A stretch of DNA of 27,580 bases from Nemertoderma westbladi. Taxonomy: Eukaryota > Xenacoelomorpha > Nemertodermatida > Nemertodermatidae. Each line of letters opens with the position of its first letter. Position 1 is the stretch's first letter. The notes beneath the pieces were generated by a model. That model had not been told where the DNA came from, searched no databases, and saw only the letters and a program-made list of their open reading frames with translations. Below, piece after piece: positions 9,674 through 18,828 of the stretch. The position numbers and the translations under genes were made by a program. The stretch is taken from positions 1 to 27,580 of the forward strand of contig JAUCBJ010003848.1 in the NCBI GenBank assembly GCA_032718475.1, written 5' to 3'.

Positions 9674-10168
9674 TATATCTTACTTCGTCTCTACACCCCT
9701 CTCTAGTCGACGCACTGTCTTTACTACGGCTGGGTCTATTCACCCCCGCCTCTCTCTCTACTACTGCGTGGCCCACCAGGCCCACTTCGGGTTGGCTCAA
9801 CCCCGCCACCTCCTGCCTACCAAGTACGTGGCCTACCAGGCCCCCGTCTGCCGGGTTATGTACGTCCGACACGCTCATATTAATAACACCATTCCCAATA
9901 TTATTCGTTAAATCAATTAAATTGTTAGAATTTGAAACGGGACTATTATTTAAATTATTTAAATTAGGATTATTATTTTCAAAATTTAAATTATTGTTCG
10001 AATTATTTGAATTATTCTGAATATTTGAATTAATGTTATTATTTGAATTTAAATTTAAATTACTACTACCAGGTAAAATATTATTTCCTGTAATAAAGGG
10101 ATTAGGGTTATCTACTACGGTACTATTAATATTAACTATTTCTAACGTACTACTATTACCCCCCCCCC
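9609..10168 (-). CDS. gag: Gag Asn-rich segment
   Basis: This frame opens at the G run at 10159-10168 and runs without a stop to the G22 run at 9631-9652. Its first ~90 residues are rich in Asn, Leu and Ser, encoded by A/T-rich DNA quite unlike the G/C-rich flanks (for example NNLNNSPVSNSNNLIDLTNN). The rest is SVSDVHNPADGGLVGHVLGR and a GLVGHAVVEREAGV relative of it. The first ATG is at 9878, but the open frame above it and the absence of a stop suggest it continues the upstream Gag frame. Confidence 0.6.
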
Positions 10169-11383
10169 GCCCGTACGGCTACACCAGTTCTGGTTTTCTC
10201 GCTCGGTGCTTATAACTGGGGTCTCACTCTCTGATAGTTCCAACCGCGCCAGTTCTAGTCGGTGCCGCTCCAGTTTGGCTTGATATTGCGCAAGCCTGCC
10301 TAGCCGGGCACGCAAATCATCCCGCTCACGCTCTGCCTCTATCTCTCTCTCTATGCACTCTCGTAAACTTTGCTCGGCCAACTCGGTTTCTCTCGCAACC
10401 ATCTCAAACCGTCTCGCCGGCTCGCTCTCTACTCTCATCTCCCGCTCTCTACACTCCTTGACTCTCTCTCTATCCTCCCTTGCCCACTCTCTTTCTCTCT
10501 CCAACCATGCGGTTTGCTGACTCACTTGCCTCTCTAATTCTTTCTGCTCTGTCGCCACCATTGCTAATTCATACGTCAGATTTATTTCCAGCACCCTTCT
10601 TTCTTTCGCGGAGGATGTAGCAGACTTATCGGTTGCGACGGACTCCCGTCGCCCCTCCGTCCTACCAACTTTCCCCCGTCTCCCGGAACTTTCTCCAACC
10701 GACGAGACCGAATCCTCGGGGCTAGCCTCGGATTCGCTCTCCTGCGGTTTCCTCCAACCCACTAATTTTACTCCCCGGGCATCGACTAAGTATGGCCCTA
10801 TGTACACTACACTAGGCTGCATACCCCTACACTCCCATAGTTCAATCAGTTCGTTGACAACTCCCCTCGCCCTCTCCTCGGCTAGTTCTCCCTGCCCAGA
10901 ACGCACTAGGTAATCAAAGTATCTGTTCGACTCACCTAGTCGTCTCCTCAGTCTCACCTCGTCTATCTTCGCCCCTCCTTTGGCCTCTCTCAGTCGCTCC
11001 CTGGTCGCGAGGTAGGCTCGTCGAAGTCGATCAGAAACCCCGACGTCCTCGTCGCCGACCTCTCTTCCGTCTCTCCGGGTCCGACGTCGTACCGACGGCC
11101 CCACCGTCGCCGTTCCGGTGGACCGTTCGTCGTCCTCGGCCTGTGGCTGGCCGGCGACATCGGTACGTCGACCCTCGCTCTGCGTCGACTCGTCTTTCTC
11201 CCTTTCGACTCCCGACTCGTCTCTTCCTTCTCGTTGTAGACGGCCCCCCTCCGTTTGGATTGCCGGATCGTCTGTAGTCGACGGATCCGGCGTCGTGGGT
11301 CGATGCCGTCTCGCCGCGGCCTCGCGGATCGTTAGGTTGTCGTCCGGGGTCCACGGCGGCGTCGTCTCTCCTATTCGGCTCAT
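10142..11383 (-). CDS. gag: Gag N-terminal segment with long coiled coil
   Basis: The start is the ATG at 11383, 132 bases inside the right LTR. Residues 1-115 are charged and Ser/Thr/Pro/Arg-rich. Residues 115-212 have mixed composition (RLRRAYLATRERLREA, YLVDARGVKLVGW) and may fold. Residues 260-385 are a strongly predicted coiled coil, heavy in Glu and Arg with regular Leu (ELERQVSQQTAWLERERE, LRARLGRLAQYQAKLERHRL). The frame leaves coding register at a G run and stops soon after, at 10142; the next frame continues there. A coiled coil upstream of zinc knuckles fits a particle-forming Gag. No capsid major-homology motif was recognised, so the BEL/Pao link rests on the knuckles. Confidence 0.7.
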   Translation of the reverse strand: MSRIGETTPPWTPDDNLTIREAAARRHRPTTPDPSTTDDPAIQTEGGRLQREGRDESGVEREKDESTQSEGRRTDVAGQPQAEDDERSTGTATVGPSVRRRTRRDGREVGDEDVGVSDRLRRAYLATRERLREAKGGAKIDEVRLRRRLGESNRYFDYLVRSGQGELAEERARGVVNELIELWECRGMQPSVVYIGPYLVDARGVKLVGWRKPQESESEASPEDSVSSVGESSGRRGKVGRTEGRRESVATDKSATSSAKERRVLEINLTYELAMVATEQKELERQVSQQTAWLEREREWAREDRERVKECREREMRVESEPARRFEMVARETELAEQSLRECIEREIEAERERDDLRARLGRLAQYQAKLERHRLELARLELSESETPVISTERENQNWCSRTGGGGVIVVR

Positions 11384-11515
11384 CTTTGTCTTTGGTGGCT
11401 GGCAGCCACAGTCTGTCAGTTGGTTGGATCTAGTTCTATCACTGTCAGACTGTTAGGGCAGCTGCTAGGATTCTATCACTGTCAGGGGAGCTGGGTGGAT
11501 CTAATTCTATCACTG
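11384..11515 (-). promoter_or_regulatory. 5' leader with triplicated CAGTGATAGAA block
   Basis: This is the region between the 5' LTR and the gag ATG. CAGTGATAGAA occurs three times on the minus strand (ending near 11505, 11468 and 11432), twice followed by an AGATCCA block. A tRNA primer-binding site should start at 11515, but the first bases CAGTGATAGAATTAG do not begin with the usual TGG. I could not match a tRNA. Confidence 0.5.
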
Positions 11516-13300
11516 TGACGGGATCTACGGATCCCGATTTATCCGTTTGGGTTTTCTATCTACGCGTCCCCGCCGTGTATATGAAAAGGTTCGTTAAGAG
11601 TTCTGATGTTCGGTAATATGTATAAAGGTATAATATAGTTGATATAGCACAGTTGAATGGATGACACGGTTACCGGTAGATAAGTATTACATGTGATGGC
11701 GGTAGCGGACGGTGATAGAAGTCACCATTCCACCCTACTGAGCTGACTAAGTAAACTGAATAACTGATTGCATCGACCGGTAATATTGCACGGTTTGGCC
11801 TTGTTACAGTACCTAGTCGATGCTGTCCCCCCATTGGCTAATATCCCTGTTGGCACCCTTTGGAGTGTTTCCCTTCACTCCTTGTGTTCTCTCTCGGTTA
11901 GCGGTTCGGCCCCTGACCCCTATTGTGTGTTTCTCCTTCCCAATTTATTGGGGTGACGCGAGATTGGGTAACCAACCTCGTGGCCCCCAATATTGCTTAA
12001 TGGCTCACTCTATGGGTTTGTGTTAGCGGAATTGGATAAGCTAACAGTATTGGTGGGTGGGAAGGGGGGGGGGGGGTTGCAGATAAAAAGGGCTGAACAT
12101 GTACTGTCCCTCTTTCTTTGATTGATTTGCGGTGTGGTTAAATTTCTAAATTTTACTAATTTATAAAGTTAAATACTGATTTTGTGATACAGTCGCTCGA
12201 TTTTAATTTGTATCTCATAACTGGGCCTCGTGCTGCGCGAAGGCCCCACGAACGTGTTGATATGTCGATCTGTTGTTCTGTCGTTCTGTCGTGTCCAATT
12301 TTAAACGTTAATAACTCAGCCAAATGTTAATTAAATTTAACCAAACTTGGTACACATATAGTCTGGCCAAAGTTTAGAAATTTTCTAAGTTGAATTTTCG
12401 CGCGGCCTTCGAGAAGCTAAGATAATAGCAGTTAATTAGTTAATTAAGTTGATTAGGGTAACAACATCAATTTCAACCTGCCTCCTTAAAGGATATTAAT
12501 TATTTTCTAGTATAAGATTTAAATAATTATACTTAAAAGTTATACAGCTGTAATCCCCATACAACATTCCATTATAGTTTGTAATTAGTTCAAGTGATTT
12601 GCTTTAATAAATGTGTCTTTAATTGATCTAAACGTAATTAAAGCGGCACAATTATTTGAGTACAAATTTAATCCTAGTCTCTGTGGGGGTGTGTAGAGCT
12701 GCTTGATGGATGGGAGATGTTTGTGTAGCCTTACCAGGGCAGATGGGAATGTAATAGGCAGCCAGTAGTATTGCTATAGCAACACAGACATAACTCCAAC
12801 CACACTGCCTGTATTTCAATTCCTATTGACTCTATACTATAAATGTTGTATTACTTACTATCTCAGGTGACAGAAGATATAATGACATAAATACTCATGG
12901 CTGTTGTAGGCTTATATCTGAAATAGTTTATTCCGCAATATATTTGTCTGGTTATTTTTTAATTGAATTTTTGCAAAGTAGAAAATTAATTTTCTTAAAA
13001 ATAATATTATTATTTTATATGTAACCTAGGAAATTAACTACATACATGTGTACATTGATTTAATATTATTTCAATACCCATATTACTACATCGGCATACG
13101 ATGCGTTGGCGTTGTATCACACATCTCAACATAGATGTATCAGCAGTTACTCGCACAGTTTCGAAACTTCGCATAGTTATAACTGTATAAAGATCGTCAG
13201 TCTTGGTTTACGAAAAATATTTTAATGCAAAACAGGACGAGCGACGAGCGCAACGAGGCATATAATGAAGACCAGTACTGTACTGCGTAGACTATATTCC
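11516..13300 (-). repeat. 5' LTR, missing its outermost 22 bases
   Basis: Matches 4291-6076 almost base for base. It stops after ACTATATTCC, before the 22 bases (GTC plus the 19-base terminus) that complete the left copy. The flank from 13301 is unrelated to the expected end. Confidence 0.88.
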
Positions 13301-13301
13301 T

Positions 13302-13480
13302 ACTGTATAAACCGATTAAAAGGGGTGAACACGTACTGTCCCCCTTTCTTTGATTGATTGGTGGTGTGGGTAAATTTCTCAAAACCTGATTTTGTGATAC
13401 AGTTGCTCAATTTTAATCTGTATCTGATAACTGAGCCTCGTCCTGCGCGATGGCCCCACGAACGTGTATACATTTGTCTA
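13302..13480. repeat. Diverged fragment of LTR sequence
   Basis: Resembles 4850-5035 of the LTR: GTACTGTCCCCCTTTCTTTG, GATTTTGTGATACAGT and GGCCCCACGAACGTGT landmarks come in the same order. There are substitutions and a deletion of about 25 bases. It is an older copy of the same family. Confidence 0.75.
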
Positions 13481-13494
13481 CGTTAGGCTTATAA

Positions 13495-14195
13495 AGTTGG
13501 AGAGTAGAAGTGGTGCAGCCACAGTTGTGGAGTAGATGTGGTGCAGCACCGTTGGGGAGTAGATATGATTCAGCCACCGTTTGGGTGATGTGGTGCATCC
13601 ACCATTGGGGTGTAGACCTAGATGTGGTGTAGCCACCATAGGGGAGTCGATGTTGACCATTGGGGTGTAGATGTGGCGCAGCCATCATGGGGAATAGATG
13701 TTAACCATTGGGTAGTAGAGGTGATGCAGCCACCATTGTGGATAGATGTGGTGCATTCACCATTGGAGAGTAGATGTGGAACAGCCTCCATTGAGGAGTA
13801 GATGTGGCATAGACACCATAGGGGAGTAGATGTTGACCATTGGGCCTTGGGAGTAGATGTGATGCAGCCACTATTGGGGAGTAGATATGGCGCAGTCACC
13901 ATTGGGCCTTGGGAGTAGATGTGATGCAGCCACTAATGGGGAGTAGATGTGCCGCAGTCACCATTGGGGAGTAAATCTGGCGCACCCACCATTAGGCAGT
14001 AGATGTGATGCAGCCACTAACTATTAGGGAGTAGATGTGGCGCAGTCACCATTGGGTCTTGGGAGTAGATGTGATACAGCCACTAATGGGGAGTAGATGT
14101 GGCGCAGTCATCATTGGGGAGTAAATCTGGCGCCCCCACCATTGATGAGTAGATGTGTTGCAGCCACCATTGGGGAGTAGATGTTGTACACCCAT
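13495..14195 (+). repeat. ~30-base minisatellite, over 20 units
   Basis: The unit is close to GGGGAGTAGATGTGGTGCAGCCACCATT, with GGTG-CAGC-CACC as a short inverted repeat in many units. Unit lengths vary, and some units carry GGCCTTGGGAGTAG. Open frames through it on the minus strand encode only monotonous HLLPNGGCTTST-type repeats and are not credible genes. Confidence 0.85.
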
Positions 14196-14551
14196 AGTAT
14201 ACAGGCAGGGCAGATACACATACAAACAATTGAAAAAAGTCAGTCGATACTGTTTTTTTCAAACTTGAACAAAACTGACAGAAAAAAACCTTCACTGTAT
14301 AATTCTTCATTTTAAGCACTGTGTCGCTTTCACTTCATGTCGCACTGTGTTGCTTTTAAACAACGTGTGTTGTGAAAACACACAAAATTATAAAATTTTG
14401 GCATTTTGGCAAATTTCACAGTATTGACAGCTTTTTATTACCAAAAAACATAATTACAATTTTTTAATTAAAATTGCCTGCTCGTTGCATGCTTTGTTTA
14501 GTCTATATATATATATGACTCCGACATGGTGGCATAAGGCCACTACTTATT
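14196..14551. other. Non-coding A/T-rich stretch
   Basis: Contains a short (AT)n tract near 14506 and a partial duplication of CACTTCATGTCGCACTGTG-like sequence near 14330-14355. No gene is recognised. Confidence 0.4.
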
Positions 14552-14569
14552 ACGACATATCGTGGGTAA

Positions 14570-14881
14570 TCTGGTAAAACCCCTTAAGTCGATTTTTGGC
14601 CATTTTCAGGTTTTTGGTGATTCTGGTACCTTAGATTGATATCCACCTTCTGACAAAACCCCAGAAGTTATAACAGCGTTAATAACGGAGAAAAACGCAA
14701 AATAAGATCCCGTCTAAATATCGCTTGATCTGTTAAAACCCCCTAAGTAGGAAAAAACTCTGTTTAAGCACCTTCAATATGGGATTTAATTTCTGATAAA
14801 ACCCCTTAAATTAGATATTAGGGGGTTTCTTATTAGTTAAATGTCCGAGGGACTTTTAATTATTCGTTCTGATAAAACCCC
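14570..14881 (+). repeat. Five TCTGNNAAAACCCC motifs
   Basis: Starts are at 14570, 14649, 14729, 14792 and 14868, so spacing is 63-80 bases. A sixth sits at 19773-19786, and an inverted relative lies in the right arm near 20026-20040. Several are followed by TTAA or CTAA. Between 14799 and 14827, AAACCCCTTAA and an inverted TTAGGGGGTTT form a hairpin. Confidence 0.7.
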
Positions 14882-15089
14882 CAAAATGCCCGTTTGCCAC
14901 AATATGATAGGATAATTGGCCTTGAATTAATTAATGGAGTGAGTTTTGAAGTAGGTCTACGGTATTAGTATTAAATTAATAGGTTGCCTACTCAACACCT
15001 AACAGTATTTTTAAATAGCTGAAAATTGGTAATGCTTATTTTAATCTTTGGCGAAAATCTGGGGAGGGGGGTCAATTTACACTACTAGT
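14882..15089. other. Unassigned A/T-rich sequence
   Basis: No gene or repeat is recognised between the motif array and the LINE fragment, apart from a GGGGAGGGGGG tract near 15061. Confidence 0.3.
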
Positions 15090-15290
15090 ATCGGCATGCT
15101 TCATTGCAGGTGCATTTTAAGAATGCTGTGCCGGCATGTCCACAAAATTGCAACGCCACAAATCCCTATTACCCATGACATTTGCTAGATCATCCGCATC
15201 TTCAAGGCCAGTGTCCTTTGAGATGCGCCTCAAGAAAGTCATGGGCTGTCCACTATGCTTATTCACTCCATGAGACTGCGTACTAGAGTA
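15090..15290 (-). pseudogene. LINE 3'-end fragment (minus strand)
   Basis: On the minus strand this reads HGVNKHSGQPMTFLRRISKDTG, then LEDADDLANVMGNRDLWR, then the tail ending in the conserved AAGAATGCTGTGCCGGCATG block. It matches the 3' ends at 18588-18700, 19490-19610 and 24290-24440. In many non-LTR retrotransposons the open frame ends in just such a segment. It is truncated at both ends. Confidence 0.75.
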
Positions 15291-15358
15291 CACGATTATT
15301 TACAAGTCTACTGGTCCATTTACAAGTTACTTTATAGAATTGTAGATATACTCTAGGT

Positions 15359-15976
15359 GAGTGTAGCTGAAGATGTTCAACCAGTAGTGAGTGTAGCTGA
15401 AGATGTTCAACCACTAGTGAGTGCAGCTGAAGATGTTTAACCAGTACTGAGTGTAACTGGAGATTTTTAACTGGTAGTGAGTGTAACTGAAGATGTTCAA
15501 CCGGTAGTGAGAGTAGCTGGAGATGTTCAACCGGTAGTGAGTGTAGCTGACGATGTTCAACCAGTACTGAGTGTAACTGAAGATGTTCAACTGGTAGTGA
15601 GAGGAACTGGAGATGTTCAACCGGTAGTGAGTGTAGCTGGAGATGTTCAACCGGTAGTGAGTGTAACTGAAGATGTTCAACCTGTACTGAGTGTAACTGA
15701 ATATGTTCAACTGGTAGTGCGTATAACTGGATATGTTCAACCGGTAGTGTCTGTAGCGGGAGATGTTCAACCGGTAGTGAGTGTAACTGAAGATGTTCAA
15801 CCTGTACTGAGTGTAACTGAAGATGTTCAACTGGTAGTGCGCGTAACTGGATATGTTCAACCGGTAGTGTGTGTAGCGGGAGATGTTCAACCGGTAGTGA
15901 GTATAGCTGGAGATGTTCAACCGGTAGTGAATGTAACTGACAATGTTCAATCAGTTGTGAGTGTAGCTGGAGATGA
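15359..15976 (+). repeat. 30-base minisatellite, about 20.5 units, no length variation
   Basis: The unit is GTGTAACTGAAGATGTTCAA + CCGGTAGTGA. Every copy is exactly 30 bases, with substitutions only. Because 30 is divisible by three and few units hold stops, frames stay open on both strands; these are by-products. It ends directly against the LINE reverse-transcriptase homology at 15977. Confidence 0.92.
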
Positions 15977-17057
15977 TTTGGGTTCCGTATAAATGTCGTG
16001 GGACCATGTGAGCCCATATTTTCACTTAGAAGGATAATTGAAGAGTTGTCAAAAAAGAAAGACAGACATCTGGCTGTTAGCTTTGTTGACTTCGTCAAGC
16101 CCTTTGATTCAGACTCTCGCTCACGTATGTTCAGCATACTTTCATTATATTGGATTCCTGATGGAATTATTGCAGCAATCCGATTAGTAAGATGGTTCGA
16201 AGACATTTGTACTATTTTTGCCATTGCTGCTACTGTTGACGGTGACACAGAACCATTCGAAATGTTATGGGGAGTCCTCCAAGGAGACACACTTGCGCCA
16301 TTCTTGTTCATAATTGTGGTTGACTATGTTCTACTAATGTCCTTAGATCATCATAATGGTGATGGGGTGATGGTAACTCCACCTACTGGCTCCAGAAGTC
16401 GAGGAAATCCTGCCAAGTACCTAACTGATCTAGACTTTGCTGATGACTTAGGAGTACTCTCATAATCACTAGACGGAGCCGAACAGCTCCTCAGCTCATT
16501 AGAAAATTTTGACAGTTAACCTTGAAAGTCCTCAGCAAGTCTCTGACCGGATGAGCATAAGCTCAAAGGATGGTATGCTTGAGCAAGTGGAAGACTTCTG
16601 TTACCTGGGATCATGGATCCGGAAGTCAGGTGAGGCACCTTCGAATACGTAAGGGAAAGGCATGGGCAGCCTTGAATAGGCTTTCCAGGATTTGAAAGTC
16701 ACAGAGAATTAATCAGAAACTTAAGGTCCGATTATTTAGAGCAGCAGTAGTTCCAGTACTCCTCTACGGGAGTCCATGCTGGGCTCTAACTCCTGAGGAC
16801 ACCAAATCTCTGGATGGCACATTCACAAGAATGCTACGCCGGGTTCATTGTGTCAAGTACAATGCACACATCTCCAACCAGACATTATATAACGTTGGAG
16901 GTGTCTCATTGGTTCCCCCAAGATTGACACTTGAACACTCCGCTTTGCAGGAGACTGTTTTCGCAGTGAGGACCAGCCTGTGCATAATCTTGTGCTTTGG
17001 ATGCCCCATGGAGAAAATAAGCATGGTGGACAGCACATGACTTTTGTGAGACGCCTC
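15977..17057 (+). pseudogene. LINE reverse transcriptase and 3' domain, broken
   Basis: Homology begins at FGFR (15977), an RT opening motif, then LRRIIEELSKKKDRHLAVSF and VDFVKPFDS (the first catalytic Asp block). GVLQGDTLAPFLFIIVVDY follows at about 16271-16325, and LDFADDL, the F/YADD catalytic motif, at 16436-16447. The frame then breaks at a stop (16463-16465). Shifted frames still show VEDFCYLGSWI, LNRLSRI, LYGSPCWALTPED, RMLRRVHCVKYNAHISNQTL and FVRRLL, the usual order of the RT C-terminal region. The first half of the element (endonuclease, N-terminus) is absent. The copy is inactive. It continues at 18588 after an inserted transposon. Confidence 0.85.
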
Positions 17058-17081
17058 TTAACCCTATTAAACCCGGGGGGA

Positions 17082-17100
17082 GGGGGTCTATATGACCCCC
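17082..17100. repeat. Subterminal hairpin, left end of the piggyBac-type element
   Basis: GGGGGTC-TATAT-GACCCCC. The C run continues to 17108. Confidence 0.8.
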
Positions 17101-17339
17101 CCCCCCCCGTGGTTTTTTTATTATAATTCTGAAACAAACGCAGTAGGGAATCGGAAATTTTATGACTTTTCCTAAAAATCTATTGTCTTCCTAGTAGTGA
17201 AAAAAACCGTTTTCAACCTTTTTTTGAGAAGTTTTTTGAAAATTACATTTCATTAAATATCAATTGTAACATCTCTATTTTTGATTTACACTGGCTTTTT
17301 GGTGTTAGAAATTTGATGGAATTCATATAAATTGATTTA

Positions 17340-18070
17340 GAAATTTCAAACTTGTTTTTTTCGGTGGGTGCCAAATTTTGGTGCCAGCACCAAATTTTGA
17401 AATAAGTCAATTTTGTAAATTGATCGTTTGAAACTTGTTTTTTACGCAATTGGGGTTTTTGGGGTTTCTGTATTCGATGAAATATATACGAGTTGCACCA
17501 AGCGTATCAAACTTGTATTTTTCGGTGCTGTGTACAAATTTTGGTGCTAGCACGAAATTTTGAAAATCCATTCAATAGATAAAATTGCTTGTGACAATTT
17601 ATTTCTTGCGTTTTAGAGGTTTATGGCTGTTCTGAATTCAATGGAAAATATAATTATCGAACTAGACATCTCAAACTTGTATTTTTCGGATGTGGGTGCA
17701 AAATGTGGTGCTTAGCACCAAATTTTGAAAACCATCAAATATATCAATTGATTGTGTCACCTTGTTTCTTGCGTTATACGGGTTTGTGATGGTTCTGAAT
17801 TCAATGGAATCAGTAAAAATTTAATAAGAGTTCTCAAACTTGTATTTTTCGCCGGTGGGTGAAAATTGTTGTGCCAGCACCAAATTTTGGAAAATATGCA
17901 AATTGATAAGTAGATAGTATCACCATGTTTCTTGCGTTATACGGGTTTATGAGGGTCCTGAATCCGATGGAATCAATAAAAACAGCACTGGACATCGCAA
18001 ACTTGTACTTTTTGGTGATGGGTACGAAATTTGGTGCTAGCACCAAAATTTGCCAAATTACGCCGAAAAA
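17340..18070. repeat. Five ~163-base tandem units with a palindromic core
   Basis: The palindromic core TTTGGTGCYAGCACCAAA, or a close variant, sits at 17377, 17540, 17705, 17867 and 18030. A CTTGTATTTTTCGG block precedes each, at 17351, 17512, 17676, 17839 and 18002. Between cores recur TTTCTTGCGTTATACGGGTT and CTGAATTCAATGGAAT. The array is entirely inside the piggyBac-type element. Confidence 0.85.
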
Positions 18071-18507
18071 TACAAGTAGCAATGATCTGGCATATTAGAA
18101 ATATATTCCATTAGAATCAGCGCCCTCGAAAACCTGAAAATGTGAATTTATAGCATCGTATAAGTGAATTAAAAATTTTGTGTTCTAACTGAAAAGTGCT
18201 GGTTACTTGTTTTTTTCATTTTTTTCCTACGCAGAGAGGACTAAACAGCCATTTATAGTAATCATATCATTTTTTAATATTTTCCAATGTATTTTGCACC
18301 CCAGAAAACCTGTATTGAAAAATAATTAACGGAAAATGTAACTTTCAAATTTGGTGAAAATTGTGCACTACTTGTAATTTTGGTGCTGCACTATAACCAC
18401 CCCAGTACATTTTTTCGAAAATTTTTTTTTTCGGTCGGATCCAGACAAGTGATACCTACGTACAAACAAAAAATCAGACGTTTTCGTAAATATTAGTAGA
18501 TTTTAGA

Positions 18508-18548
18508 GGGGGGGGGGGGGGGTCAATATGACCCCCCCCCCCCCCCCC
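18508..18548. repeat. Subterminal hairpin, right end of the piggyBac-type element
   Basis: A run of 15 G, then TC-AATAT-GA, then a run of 17 C. It is the counterpart of the hairpin at 17082-17100, with the same ATAT-containing loop. Confidence 0.85.
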
Positions 18549-18587
18549 GGTATTTGTACAACATTTTATAGCCCGGTACTAATAGGG

Positions 18588-18790
18588 TTAAAGGACACTG
18601 GTTTGGTAGATGCGAATAGTCTCGCGAAAGTCATGGGGGATAGGGAGTTGTGGCGGTGAATCTTCGTAGATAAGCCGGCATAGCATTCTTAATTCTCAAA
18701 TTAATTATGCTAAGGCTTAATCCCCTGCATTGGGCTTGTCAATTGTGGATTGCATGGTGGTAGCAAAATATTTTTCTTAGGCCAGCATCT
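18588..18790 (+). pseudogene. LINE 3' end, continuing from 17057
   Basis: Reads KDTGLVDANSLAKVMGDREL, then the tail with AAGCCGGCATAGCATTCTTAA and a downstream TGCATTGGGCTTGTCAATTG block. That block reappears inverted at about 24250-24280. It completes the LINE fragment broken by the piggyBac-type insertion. Confidence 0.78.
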
Positions 18791-18828
18791 CAATGACCAG
18801 TTTCAATGCAGCAGGTCAATTATGGAGT

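Larger units (their letters stand above)
4291..13300 (-). mobile_element. Gag-only LTR retrotransposon, BEL/Pao-like, nearly full length
   Basis: Two direct repeats (4291-6098 and 11516-13300) flank 5.4 kb of internal sequence. On the minus strand the left LTR begins TGTTAGC and ends CCCGTCA, the usual TG...CA. It is preceded by a polypurine tract, so the element reads right to left. The internal region encodes a long Gag (11383 to 7750) with paired zinc knuckles. I see no protease, reverse transcriptase, RNase H or integrase. The LTR copies differ at only a handful of sites, so the insertion is young. Such an element must depend on enzymes made elsewhere. The outermost 22 bases of the right LTR are missing, so no target duplication can be confirmed. 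Confidence 0.85.
17062..18587. mobile_element. piggyBac-type non-autonomous transposon (1526 bases)
   Basis: The element starts CCCTATTA and ends TAATAGGG, with a second partial match ACCCGGG/CCCGGT just inside. A TTAA duplication and ends starting CCC are the signature of the piggyBac superfamily, whose insertion is known to be at TTAA and whose excision is precise. No transposase frame is present, so it would need an enzyme from elsewhere. Each end carries a G/C-run hairpin, and the centre is a five-unit 163-base tandem repeat. The family assignment rests on target and terminal bases only. Confidence 0.75.
17058..18591. repeat. TTAA target-site duplication flanking the inserted element
   Basis: TTAA at 17058-17061 and at 18588-18591. 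One copy is LINE sequence; the second is the duplication made on insertion. With only one TTAA the LINE would read CGCCTC-TTAA-AGGACACTGG, coding for RLLKDTG, as in the related copies. Confidence 0.85.

Noticed and set aside
13413-14319. Minus-strand frames of 60-94 codons with HLLPNGGCTTS repeats
   Set aside because: They are translations of a minisatellite with variable unit length. There is no stable frame.
15477-15992. A 171-codon plus-strand open frame of GDVQPVVSV-type repeats
   Set aside because: Same minisatellite, no start context or flanking coding signal, and it ends just where the LINE homology begins in another frame.
15283-16311. A 342-codon minus-strand open frame with HLQLHSLPVE-type repeats
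   Set aside because: It is the antisense of the 30-base minisatellite and of the LINE RT region. The frame stays open only because the unit length is divisible by three.
17066-18082. Minus-strand open frames of 68-94 codons in the piggyBac-type element
   Set aside because: They follow the 163-base tandem repeat or the edge of the LINE. No transposase motif is seen.
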